A DNA stretch of 64,000 nucleotides from positions 132,924 through 196,923 of the forward strand of contig JXTC01000378.1 in NCBI GenBank assembly GCA_002914845.1, given 5' to 3'. Source of the DNA: Trema orientale (Eukaryota; Streptophyta; Magnoliopsida; Rosales; Cannabaceae). Made by a program: the position numbers and the translations under genes. The notes beneath the pieces are model-generated. The model was not told the DNA's origin. It saw nothing but the letters and a program-made list of their open reading frames with translations, and searched no databases. Below, piece by piece: positions 23,974 through 34,665 of the stretch (positions within the stretch are counted from its first letter, which is position 1; each line of letters opens with the position of its first letter).

Positions 23974-24215
23974 GGCTCTCAATCTAATAAGTATTTTTTT
24001 TTACCTATCTATAAGTATTATTTTTTAACGGATAGATCAATTATGTAACGATTATAATAATTTGAGTAGTTGGAAAGACGTGCATGAAAAGACATGAACA
24101 TTATTTAATATTTTCTCTCTATCTTTTATTATTAAAGATGTATATAATAAATTTTAATTGAACAAATAAAGTATCTATAGATAAGTGAAAAAAATACCTA
24201 CTGGAATGATGCCCT
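23974..24215. mobile_element. MITE, family A copy 1
   Basis: It shares end structure and internal words with 24246-24490 and 40154-40354: a poly-T stretch then ACCTAT near the left end, GTGCAT and ATTTAATATTTTCTCTC inside, and ACCTACTGGAATGATGCCCT at the right end. About 242 bp, diverged from copy 2. Confidence 0.65.
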
Positions 24216-24245
24216 CTATTCTATATTTATTTATATATATATATA

Positions 24246-24490
24246 TGGTTGCCAATCCGGTAGGTTTTTTTTTTTTTACCTATGTGTAGGTATTTTTTTT
24301 CTAGCCGTTAGATCATCATCTAAAAATGATCTAACGGCTAAAATGAGATGTATAAAAAGATGTGCATCATTAATGCTTTTTCTCTCTCCCATTTTTAATA
24401 TAAAAAAATGTACAAAAATTTTTTTCATTGGCCTAATTGATACCTATACGTAGGTAAAAAAAAAAAAAAAACCTACTGGATTGGTGCCCT
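24246..24490. mobile_element. MITE, family A copy 2 (best preserved)
   Basis: The left end GGTTGCCAATCCGGTAGG and the right end, read inward, AGGGCACCAATCCAGTAGG are inverted repeats that continue through the poly-T and ACCTA blocks (about 45 bp). An internal hairpin is formed by AGCCGTTAGATCATCATC and its inverse at about 24303-24340. It is flanked by TA repeats, so the target duplication cannot be read. Confidence 0.8.
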
Positions 24491-24513
24491 ATATATATAT
24501 ATATACACACGCG

Positions 24514-24767
24514 CACATACATAGACAATATGAGGTTTAGAAAAGAATAAAATGCATATTTTTGTCAATAATGTTTCTGGCAAAACAAGATCCCATTATT
24601 GAGCATGCCAAGAAGATATTGATAGGACATTTGTCTGGAGCACATACATAGACAATATGAGGTTTAGAAAAGAATAAAATGCATATTTTTGTCAATAATG
24701 TTTCTGGCAAAACAAGATCCCATTATTGAGCATGCCAAGAAGATATTGATAGGACATTTGTCTGGAG
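24514..24767. repeat. 127-bp tandem duplication, two apparently identical units
   Basis: The units 24514-24640 and 24641-24767 read the same from CACATACATAGACAATATG to GGACATTTGTCTGGAG. A diverged partial copy of the same sequence (GTTTAGAAAAGAAATGCATA onward) lies at about 23884-23950, separated by the two family A MITEs. The tandem copy is therefore recent, while the older copy has been split off. Confidence 0.9.
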
Positions 24768-25184
24768 GCTTGTGCAAGATATGAAGGACCACAGGTCCAG
24801 AGCGTCTTTCCTCCTAAAGTTTAAAATTGTTTATACTAGATCTATATTAGGGGATTCATAAGTAACTCATAATTGCTTTAAACTCACACGTCATGAAATT
24901 ATAAGGATGGAAATGGGTGTTGAGTTTCAATGTAAATTTCATATTTCTATGAACAACCTAATATTCCTAGCTTTTTGCTTTGACACAACACTAAAAATAA
25001 AAAATAAAATAAAAATAGAAAAACAGCCCACATTGGAACTTATCATGAGATAGATACTAAATTACAGATAATTCCTACTAATGGTTGACAACATTTGATT
25101 CAAGCATCTAGTTCTGCCTCGATGACAAGAGCGATAGGATGGAGATAGAGTAAGAGATAGGTTGCAAAACTCAAGCAAAACTAA
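24768..25184. other. Intergenic sequence, nothing recognised
   Basis: AT-rich, with no supported gene or repeat structure by eye. Confidence 0.4.
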
Positions 25185-25436
25185 GGGCATGTTTATTAAT
25201 ATGTAATGAAAAGAATGTAGAATGAGAATGAATAAAAAATAGTCATCTCTTCTCAATTTAACCATATGAAGGCGGAATGAGAATGAATGAAAAATAGTCA
25301 TCTTGTCTCAATTTAACCATATGAAGGTGGAATGAGATGAAGAATTCCCTATGCCACAAATGGGTAAGTAAATACATGAATGGATAGAAATGAGAAACAA
25401 TTCCATGATTTCATTTCTTTTCCGTTAAACATTGCC
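25185..25436. mobile_element. Tourist/PIF-Harbinger-like MITE
   Basis: The ends GGGCATGTTTATTAA and, inverted, GGCAATGTTTAACGG resemble the terminal type of Tourist elements. The trinucleotide TAA is on both sides (25182-25184 and 25437-25439), the PIF/Harbinger duplication. Inside, the block AATAGTCATCT...CAATTTAACCATATGAAGG occurs twice in tandem (about 60-bp period). Confidence 0.7.
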
Positions 25437-25582
25437 TAAGATTATAGTTCAACTGTTGTGTTAAGTGAGGTGGTAAATGCTTTAGATGATGTATTTAATT
25501 CAACGGCCAGATTTTTGTTCTTTGACTCTCAAATACCAGTAAGCATAAAAAGTAGTTGTATTTTTTGACCTATGCCATTCAG

Positions 25583-25755
25583 GAAAGGGAATTCCGCTTC
25601 TTTTGGTGGACTTTGATCTGAAGTATATGCAGCAAGCTGAAGGCCCATTAGAACCTTGTCTAACAGAAGAAGCTATGAAGTCTCTAACTTCTTCAGATGA
25701 GGCTCAAAAAAAACCGGATTTCTACGGCGACAAAACGACCAGGGGACAATGTTAA
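25583..25755 (+). pseudogene. Exon-like coding fragment of unknown origin (56 codons plus stop)
   Basis: A CAG acceptor at 25580-25582 is followed by an open frame of 173 bp ending in TAA. It encodes KGIPLLLVDFDLKYMQQAEG, then a charged, serine-rich tail ending TTRGQC. Codon use and amino-acid mix look like real protein, unlike the AT-rich surroundings. I do not recognise the family. No partner exon or donor was found upstream between the Tourist-like MITE and this piece. It could be the last exon of an unrecognised gene, or a gene fragment moved here. It lies 28 bp before a MITE and about 320 bp before a large MULE. Confidence 0.4.
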
Positions 25756-25782
25756 CCTTGATCAGCATACTATACTATTTTG

Positions 25783-25968
25783 AGGAATGTTAAATACGCT
25801 CTCTTTGTTATTCTCTTTTACACTTTCCAATCTCACAGTCTCATACATGAATTCCACTATTCAGTTTAATATTTTCATAATGCAATAAACCAAAATGGAG
25901 TCTACATATCAAGCAATGAGACTGAAAGAGTGCAAAAGAGTATAAAAGAGAGTGCAACTAGCATTCTT
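25783..25968. mobile_element. MITE, family B copy 1
   Basis: The left end GGAATGTTAAATACGCTCTC and the inverted right end GAATGCTAGTTGCACTCTC form imperfect inverted repeats of about 60 bp that include GAGACTGAAAGAGTGCAAAAG. The same element occurs at 44446-44620. Confidence 0.75.
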
Positions 25969-26838
25969 CTAGTATTTTTGGCTATAGAATATTAAGCAGA
26001 AGCTTTCTAGGTTTTGTAATGATTGACAGCATGTTTGGCAATATACATATTTATTATTTTTTTAAGTAAATATATATTGAGTTAATTGCAAAAAAATACC
26101 CTCAAATATGCACTTTCTACAAATTCGACCTCGTATTTTTGACTCTGTAAAAAAATAACCCCCACATTTAGAATTGCAAAAAATGTATACCCTATAGCCA
26201 ATTTTTACCCGTTTTGCTTTTAAAAAAGTTGAAACCAGAATGAGTTTATACTATTCTAGCTTCCAAACAGCGAAAATATGTTTAAAAAAAATTAAAAAAC
26301 AAAAGAAATAAACCCATTCAAACTAAAACTCAACAAACATTAGTAAAACAACAAATTAAAATCAATTGAAAAAGAAAGAAACATAGAAAAAAAATGGAAA
26401 AGAAGTTCGTACTAATACTCAGAGGGGGGCAACAAGTTCTTAAGAAATTATAGATATACCCAAATACTTTTTTTAATTTAAATATCTATAAAAGATAAGA
26501 TTTCTCATGGAAAAAATATACTGAAAACTCTCCGAAATAATTACAAATTGTCTTCAATTAAAATTTCAAAATCAAAATGAAAAAAAACATATTAGAAACC
26601 CGTAAACGTTGACAATTAAAGATTAAAACTAAAGTAATAAATTTTTTTTTTGGGAAATTAAAATAAAATAGAAAGAAGAAGAAGAGACACCTAGTCAGAG
26701 GGATATATGAACCTGACCTCTCAAGGACTAAATCAGGAACAAAACCCAAAGAAAACAGAAAAATTAGCGAAACCTATAACTAGGCTTCGCAATATAATCG
26801 TCATAAACAAAATAAGAAATGAAAAAAGGAGCGGTCCA

Positions 26839-27284
26839 CTACCAGGTAGGACAAATTATGGAAGGTGCTCGAAAAGCCAATGAATCAGCAACGCGATTAC
26901 TCTCACGATAAATATGTGTCACGATGAGATTCATATGAGTATTGTATCCCAAGGCCCTAGACCAAGCTGATCTCCAATAAAAAGGAACTTTTAAAGAGCG
27001 AAACAATAATATAGAAACCACATAAACAGAATCACTCTCCAACTAGAGACGTTTCCAACCATATTTCAAGGCAAAGTCAATCACATGAATCGCTGCTGCC
27101 AACTATATTTCCAAGCAAAGTCAATCGCATAAATCGCCGCTGCCAACTCAACCTTGAAAGCATAATCTACTCCCAAAAGAATAGATAAAGAACCACGAAC
27201 AAACTCACGATGTGTCTTAAACACTCCTGAGCATCCGAAAAAACAACCACGAGCATCCTTAAAGCCAAAAATGTCTAACAACAA
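26839..27284 (-). mobile_element. RNase H-like fragment inside the MULE (LINE-derived or captured)
   Basis: Two neighbouring minus-strand frames (27284-27081 and 27042-26839) encode the parts of an RVT_3-type RNase H domain: VELAAAIYAIDFAWKY, then LESDSVYVVSLL-like and HIYRESNRVADSLA motifs. A roughly 48-bp direct duplication (the segment around GCTGCCAACT, near 27070-27150) separates them and disturbs the frame. The same domain type occurs at 6199-6858 but the sequences differ. It was either carried in by the MULE from a LINE or is a relic of a LINE inserted in it. Confidence 0.65.
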
Positions 27285-27499
27285 TAGAAATAATCAATAA
27301 ATTATGAAACCGCCAAATTTTTCATAAGATAATTTCAAATTCTCTGCCAAGTTTCCAAAAATTAAGAATATAAAACCCCTAAATTCAAGCTGATTAGACA
27401 AACACATCAAGAATCAATAACCAAATTTCTTTGAGCATTTACAATCAAATTCTCATTACTTCTGTAAATTTTTAAGATAGCTAAGTTAACACAAAAAAA

Positions 27500-27500
27500 N
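27500..27500. other. Single ambiguous base (N) in a poly-A stretch
   Basis: One N lies within a run of A. No effect on any gene. Confidence 0.99.
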
Positions 27501-27986
27501 AAAAAAAAAATCAAAACTCAAAAGCGCTAATCAAAATCCCCAATAGAAACCCATCAAAACATGAATGTTCCCCTCTATGACTCTATCACAATATCAATTG
27601 CGCTCATCTGGTCTATGTAACTCACAATACTATGGATTTAAAGATAACGTCAGAAGTGAAAGAAAGAGGAGAGGAGAAAGAACAAATCGATCTAGTGCCC
27701 AAAGAGAGAGAAAGATGAGAGGAGAAAACCGAAAGGGTATAGGTGGAGGAGTTGGGCTAGCGGATCTAGCAACTGGTAGGGCAAAAGAGTTGTCCGTTGC
27801 CATAGGGGGGAAAGAGAGAGAGAGAGAGAGATCTTCCTTGTTGACACCATCAACTTGGTCAGGGGCCTCACCAATGGGCTTCAGTATTGTGCACTACCAA
27901 TTTGATTCTTCCATGGATGATGAAGGAGAGGAGATGGTTTTGTGAAAGAAGAGAAACATGTTTTCTGGGTTTGTGAGGGGACTCAG

Positions 27987-28448
27987 TGTTAGAATTTTGG
28001 CTTGTTAATTTTTATAAATTGTTTTGTACTTTGTCCCACATCGCTTGTGTATGAATATTTAGGGTCTACAATTGGTTATAAATAAAGCCTTCTGTAATTG
28101 GTTTTAATCATCCCAAAATTAGTTCCTTATTGGTGAGGATCTTTTATTCCTAAGGACCTCCATGGTTTGTTTGTACCATTTTTCTCATTTATTTCTGAGT
28201 TTTTGCATTATAGCCTAGATTTTGTATTTTCTCTTTTTGAAGTTAATGAAGTGGTCAGCAATGCCCCGAGGATGTAGGTAATTTGCAGAACCTCACTAAA
28301 TTTTGTGTTCTCCTTTATTTTTGCATTTAGTATTTTCTGCACATTTTCTGCTTTCGTTAATTTCAGTAAATAGTTGATAGTTTATATTTAATATTTTTTT
28401 AGTATTAAATATAAGCATTTGGAGTAGTTGTGTTTCTGCTGCGCAACA
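27987..28448 (+). repeat. 5' LTR of the MULE-borne copia fossil
   Basis: A 462-bp LTR starting TGTTAGAATTTTGGC and ending GCGCAACA, followed two bases later by the tRNA-Met primer site. TATAAATAAAGCC near 28076 is a plausible TATA region. Confidence 0.88.
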
Positions 28449-31400
28449 AGTGGTATCAGAGCGGTAGGTTTGTCCTAGGCTTTATTTAGTAGCTATTTGA
28501 AATATTAACAGAAATGTCAGAATCTTTGTCAACACCAGCAAAGATGAAGACAGTGACTAGTGCAAAAATCGATGTAGAGAAATTTGATGGCCGAAATAAT
28601 TTTGGCTTGTGGCAGTGCGAGGTATTGAATGGTTTATGTCAACAAGATCAAGATATTGCTCTGGAGGAAAAAAAACCAGAGAAGATGGATAATAAAGAAT
28701 AGGAGAAGATCAATCGTCAAGCTTGTGGTACGATCCGCTCATGTCTTTGTAGAGAACAGAAATATCCATTTATGCGGGAGACTTCTGCAAGTAAGCTGTG
28801 GAAGATGCTCGCGAACAAGTACATGTAAAAGAGCAATGAGAACCGGCTATATTTGAAGAAGAGACTTTTCGCCTCCAGTTGAAGCCTGGTACGACTATTG
28901 GTGACCACATTGATAAGTTCAACTAGTTGATTATAGACTTATTGAATTTAGATGAAACTTTAAAATATGAGGATAAAGTAATGTTGCTGATTGAGTCCCT
29001 TCCTAATGAGTTAGATCACCTCTGTATTACGTTACTTCATGGGAAGAAAAAATTGTCCTTCGATGAAGTAAGTGCTACATTGTACAATCATGAGATTCGG
29101 AAGAAAGATCAGAAGGAGAATAGGGACATTCTAGCATAAGCACTTATAGCCAGGGGACATAGTCAAAGCTGTAAGCAGGAAAAAAGGAGTAGATCTCATT
29201 CGAAGGAAAGACTTGATAAGGATGAATGTGCCTTTTATCATGAGAAAGGGCATTGGAAGAAAGATTGTCTGAAGTTACAGAATAAAGGCAAGGGCAAGGC
29301 TACTTCTGATACATATGTAGCTGAAGTTGAAGATGATGAGTCAGATTTTGCTTTAGTTTGTCAGCCGATAACGTCTCAGCATAATGAATGGATTTTAGAT
29401 TCGGGTTACACTTACCATATGTGTCCTCACAAGAAGTAGTTCTTCAACTTTGAAGAGCTAAATGGTGGAGTTATTTCGTGGAAAATAGCTGGGGTAGGTT
29501 CAATTCGATTGAAGAATCATGATAGATCAACTAGAGTTCTGACAAATATTCGGTATGTACCGAAATTGAAGAAGAATCTCATCTCTTTGGGAGCTTTAGA
29601 ATCCAAAGGCTTCGCTATGACTATACGAGATAGAATTATGAAAGTCACTTCAGGCTCTTTGGTGGTGATGAAAGGTACAAGAAGAAATAACTTGTATTAA
29701 TACTACAATGGTAACACAGTTATTAGATCAGTTACTGCGGTTTTTAAAGATGATAAAACTTCAGAAATTATCAGGTTATGGCATATACGTTTGGGACATG
29801 CAGGAGAAAAAGCTTTCTTTAGTTTGGTGAAGCAAAGCTTACTGAAAGGAGCGAAGACCTGCAAGTTGGACTTTTGTAAATACTGTGTTCTGGGAAAACA
29901 GACAAGAGTGAAGTTCGGCACAATAATTCACAATACTGAGGATATTCTGGATTATGTTCATTCAGATGTGTGGAGACCTACTAAGACAGCTTCTTTGGGA
30001 GGTATGCACTATTTTGTTACTTTTATCGACGACTTTTTCAGAAGAGTTTATGTGTATGTAATGAAGAATAAGGATGACGTACTTGAAGTTTTCCTTAAAT
30101 AGAAAAAGATGATTGAGACTCAGATGGGCAGAAAGATCAAACGACTTCGATCAGACAACGGTAGATAATATAGGAATGATCCATTTTTGGGAGTTTGCCA
30201 GGCTGAAGGTGACACTCCATTGGCAGAGGAGGACACTGAAGATGAAAAAGCGGTTCCGACCCAAGAGCCTCAACAGTAGCAAGAATCAATTGCACATAAT
30301 AGGCCAAGACATAAAATTCGTAAACCTGCTTGATTTGTTGATATGGTGGCCTATGCACTTCCCATTGTAAATGATGATGTTCCTTCCACATACAAAAATG
30401 CAGTCAAAGGTTCAGAAAATGAACAGTGGAAGAAAGCAATGGAGGAAGAAATGCAGTCTCTTCAGAAAAATGAAACTTGGGAACTAGCTCAATTACCGAA
30501 GAATAAGAAGGCAATTGAGTGCAAATGGGTATATACAAAGAAAGATAGATTTCTCGATAAGAATAATGTTCGCTTCAAGGCAAGATTGGTAGAGAAAGGC
30601 TACGCTCAGTTGGAGGGAATTGATTACGATGAGGTATTTTCTCCAATTGTTAAGCATTCCTCCATTAGAATTTTGTTAGTCTTGGTAGCGCAGTTGAATC
30701 TTGAACTAGTTCAATTGGATGTGAAAATCACATTTCTACACGGTGATTTGGAAGAGGAAATCTATATGTCTCAGCTAGAAGGATTCAAGGTTGCTGAAAA
30801 AGAAAATTAAGTTTGCAAACTGAAAAGATCGCTTTATGGGCTGAAATAATCGCCAAGGCAGTGGTACAAGCGATTTGATCGGTTTATGATGGGTCAGAAA
30901 TACATAAGAAGTGAGTTTGATAGTTGTGTGCATTTTTATAGGCTCTGAAGTAGGTCTTTCATTTATCTGCTCTTGTATGTTGATGATATATTGATAGCTT
31001 CGAAGAATCAAGAGGAAATTGAGAGGTTGAAGGCTCAGTTGAATCAAGAATTTAAAATGAAGGACCTCGGTGAAGCAAAGAAGATTCTCAGTATGGAGAT
31101 TAGCAGAGATAGAGGGAGAGGCAAGGTTAGTTTGACTCAGAAGCAATATCTGAAGAAAGTATTATAGTGTTTTAGTATGACTGAACAATCAAAACTTGTT
31201 AGTACACCACTTGCTCCTTATTTCAAGCTTAGTGCGTCTTTGTCTCTGAGTACAGATGCAGAGCGAGAGTACATGTTACAAGTTCTGTATTCGAATGCGA
31301 TTGGTAGCTTGATGTATGCGATGGTATATACGAGACCCGACATTTCATATACAGTTAGAGTTATGAGCATGATCCGGGAAAAAATCATTGGCAAGCTGTG

Positions 31401-32043
31401 AAATGGATTCTACGGTACTTATTGAAGACTATAGATATTGGTTTGATTTTTGAGCGGGATGATAGACTTGGTCAGTGTATGATTGGTTATGTTGATTCTG
31501 ATTACGCTGGTGATTTAGATAAACGTCGATCAACTACTGGATATATATTCACATTTACAAGAGCACCAATCAGTTGGAAGTCTATTTTACAGTCTACAGT
31601 TACTTTGTCTACTACAGAGGCAGAGTACATAGCAGTTATAGAGACTGTGAAGGAAGCTATTTGGTCACAAGGATTACTGGAAGAGCTAGGAGTTATTCAG
31701 AAGCATGTCTGTATTTATTCTGATAGTCAAAGTGCCATTCACTTAGCAAAGAATCTAGTATATCATGCACGTACGAAGTATATTGACGTCCGACATCACT
31801 TTGTGCGAGAGATTATTGATAAAGAAAAGATACTGTTTCAAAAGATTGGGATTGCTGAGAATCCTGCAGATATGATGACCAAAGTGGTGACATCGATCAA
31901 GTTCAACCATTGTTTAGACTTGATCAACATCCTTTAAGTTTGATGGCGCCTTTCAGTGCATAAAGTGGTATTGCTGTAATGGATAAAGGATACGGGAATT
32001 AGGGAAATTTGGGTGAGACCTGCTAACTCGCCAAGGTGGAGAT

Positions 32044-32336
32044 TGTTAGAATTTTGGCTTGTTAGTTTTTGTAATTGTTTTGCACTTTGTCCCACATCGA
32101 TTGTATATGAATATTTGGGGTCTACAGTTGGCTATAAATGAAGCCTTCTATAATTGGTTTTAATCATCCCAAAATTAGTTCCCTATTGGTGAGGACCTTT
32201 ATTCTTAAGGGCCTCCATAGTTTTGTTTGTACCTTTTTTCTGAGTTTTTGTATTATAGCCCAGATTTTGTATTTCCTCTTTTTAAAGTTAGTGAAGTGGT
32301 CAGCAACGCCCCGAGAACGTAGGTAATTTACCGAAC
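32044..32336 (+). repeat. 3' LTR match of the MULE-borne copia fossil
   Basis: It repeats the first about 300 bp of the 5' LTR with modest divergence, starting TGTTAGAATTTTGGC directly after the polypurine tract AAGGTGGAGAT. The similarity is recognisable up to about 32336, where MULE sequence resumes. Confidence 0.85.
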
Positions 32337-33450
32337 CCCTATCCCTAAACCATGTCCTATTTCCTCCTTTAAGAAAAAGAGAAAAAAATATATATATATC
32401 GTGAAGTGAAAGTCTCTGCAACTCCCCAAGCAACCCAACTGGTTCTGACTTTCTTCTTCTTTGGCTCCTGTTTGTGATATCTTTAATGGTCCAATAGTCT
32501 AATACTTAGTCTCAATGTGCTTCACCGCTTTATTGAAAGTTATCCTATATACATCCAAAAAAGGAAAACAAAAAAAAAATCAATGGACTTTGAAATCCAA
32601 AGTGACCATTTTTCTTTTGAGTTAGCGACAAACTTCAAATCTTAACAATGATTAACAAAACGCCAAGCGAAAATCCTGAGGCACAAAAGATTTTGATTTA
32701 GGAATGAAAAAGGGGATTTTGATTTTTCTTTTTCTTTTTTAAGCCCTAGCAAAAATGCCTTTGTTCTATTCTACGTATTAAAGTTTTTTCTGTTTTCTTT
32801 TCAAATACAAACATTACTGCAGAAACTCTGTAGATATAAAAAGCTTCTATTTGGAAGCTACAAAATCTTACAGGCCCAAAAAATAAATGAAACATGCCCA
32901 AGCCAATAGATTTTCTACTTCGCGATAGGGAAAGAGAAAAGATGGAACAATAAAATTAAAATCTGAAGCTCTTGGATTCAAGACCCATGGATTTTTTTTT
33001 TTAATTGCCAACCAAAATGACTTGAGTTGCACAGAGGTCAGCCATTATATCCACATTACTTCTTTTTAAGTTTTCTCAGACATGGGTTTTCTTCTTCGTT
33101 TTTCTTTTTTTTTTCTTTTTCTTTTGTTTTGTTTCTAAAAAAATTGCTAACCCAGATAGTTCCATATATTTGGCGTTAAGTGAAGTCTGATATGTCATTA
33201 TCTTATTTGTAAGACAGAGAATGATACATAGTTTAGGGGACGGGAGATCCTCATCTGGGGGGAGAAACACGAGAAAGAGAGAGTTTTTTTTTTTTATTTA
33301 GGATTTGGATTAATGTTTATCTATTTTTTAAATGGTTAATTTTTTTTAAAAATAAATTATTACATTTTATTTAATTTGTTTTGATTTTGAATCTTTTATT
33401 TTTGTTTGGCAATAATGACATGATATCCCAAATTCGGATTATGATGGGTA
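32337..33450. other. Right-hand interior of the MULE, nothing recognised
   Basis: AT-rich DNA with short low-complexity runs (poly-T and CTT-rich near 33090-33125). No transposase, captured gene or RNA gene could be recognised. Confidence 0.4.
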
Positions 33451-33806
33451 TTTTTGTCTTTTAATAACAAAAATTGGGAAAAATGGGGGCAGAGAGTATA
33501 CATTTTTTGCAATTCCAAATGTAAGAGTATTTTTTCACAGAGTCAAAAATACAGGGTTGAATTTGCAGAAAGTGCATACTTAGGGGTATTTTTTTGCAGT
33601 TAACTCATATATATTTGTTGTTTTGTTTTAATAGTAAAATTGACGATAAAGATTTTCTCAAAAAAATATCTTCATTCTTGAGGACAGCATCACCCTTTAT
33701 TTCAACTTAAAAAAATAAAAGAAGATTTCACCCTTTATTTCACATTTTTTTTCTTTTTTTAAAGATTTGCGGCTTATACTCATTCTACGCTGTCTACGAT
33801 AAACGA

Positions 33807-34334
33807 TAGAGATGTCAATTGGACAACCCAGCCCGACCCGACCCAGTCTTGAATAATGTAGGATCTATCCCGGCACACACTGTTCATGGGCCTGGCCAAC
33901 CCTAGCCCTTAACGAGCCTAGGTTTGGGCCTAAAATTTAGGCCCTAGGTCCGAGCACAACCTTGGCCTTTTAAGGGCATGGACCGCCAACCCTAGTCCAT
34001 GAAGAGCTTGGGGCTATTGACCCTAGGTTTAGTCCTTTCATAATATTTCCCTAAATATTATTTTTGTTCACTTTTTTTAGATGTTTATTTTTAAAAAATG
34101 TGACGAAAGAATCACAAAATTCAATTTTTACCCCAAATATTACTTTAAAAATGTATTTTTCCAAAATATAATTAAGAAAATATTAATATTCTTTATCTCT
34201 TTTTCAAATGCCAGGAGCTAGGGTTGGGTTTGGCACACCACTAGTTGGGCCTAGCGTGGCCTGACCCTGTACTATAGAAGGCCGGGCCCTTCCTTCAAGT
34301 TGGGCCACGGGGCCTGAACCACTTGACACCTCTT
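33807..34334. mobile_element. hAT-like non-autonomous element with GC-rich ends
   Basis: The left end TAGAGATGTCAATTGGACAA and the inverted right end TAAGAGGTGTCAAGTGGTTC share the GAGRTGTCAA core seen at the ends of many plant hAT-like MITEs. GGGCC/GGCCC-rich arms flank an AT-rich middle. The flanks TAAACGAT and TAATACGA may be a decayed 8-bp duplication. It is the same type as 15120-15739. Confidence 0.7.
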
Positions 34335-34665
34335 AATACGAATGGTGATTTGCCATTTCTTGTCCAATAAGTTTTATACTCATCTTCCACTCAACTCCCA
34401 AACCCTTACAACAACAACAACAAAAAATGGACGCCCTTATCTGAAGCATTGGACAAGAGTGAAGAGACCTTGCATAGACGTACCCAGATGGGAATAAGAT
34501 GCAACACATGGGTGGGAGCTAGTCTCACAAGAATATTAAGACGACTGCATTTATAGAGCTTGTACACATTGTGCGTTATATATATGTATGTATCAATATT
34601 GGAGTTGTACATTATACACTGCACTTTAATTGATGATGTAAAGATGAAGCAAAGTTGGCAATATC

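Larger units (their letters stand above)
27987..32336 (+). mobile_element. Ty1/copia retrotransposon fossil, Tnt1/Tork-like, inserted in the MULE
   Basis: In order: an LTR (27987-28448), a tRNA-Met primer site TGGTATCAGAGC (28451-28462), a gag region from about 28514 (KFDGRNNFGLWQCE-type start, zinc knuckle near 29230), a pre-integrase and integrase region (about 29390-30200, LGHAGEKAF and DYVHSDVW), reverse transcriptase (about 30370-31160, CKWVYTKKD and YVDDILIAS), RNase H (about 31400-31930, YVDSDYAGD, SKTEAEYIA-type and ADMMTK), a polypurine tract (about 32034-32043), and a second LTR match (32044-32336). It is broken, with of the order of ten interruptions, and shorter than an intact family member. 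Much of the coding sequence is still easily recognised, so it is probably of middle age and younger than the MULE it entered. Confidence 0.93.
26079..33606. mobile_element. Large Mutator-like (MULE) element, non-autonomous, hosting a copia insertion
   Basis: The terminal about 150 bp are inverted copies of each other. The left begins GAGTTAATTGCAAAAAAATA and the right, inverted, GAGTTAACTGCAAAAAAATA. Both continue through TGCACTTTCT, GTATTTTTGACTCTGT and AATTGCAAAAAATGTATA. ATATATATT is duplicated exactly outside both ends (26070-26078 and 33607-33615), the 9-bp MULE signature; the site is TA-rich, so chance is not fully excluded, but the long ends support it. No transposase is visible. Contents are an RNase H-like fragment (26839-27284), a GA-rich segment (27650-27950), a copia element (27987-32336) and unrecognised AT-rich DNA. 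Without the copia element it is about 3.2 kb. Confidence 0.82.

Noticed and set aside
24514-24767. Tandem pair read as LTRs or a CRISPR-like repeat
   Set aside because: Two directly abutting identical units without spacer or terminal TG..CA. It is a plain tandem duplication.
27565-27945. 126-codon plus-strand ORF
   Set aside because: Arginine/glutamate-rich frame over GA-rich repeats in the MULE, with no recognised domain and an opposite-strand frame of equal quality.
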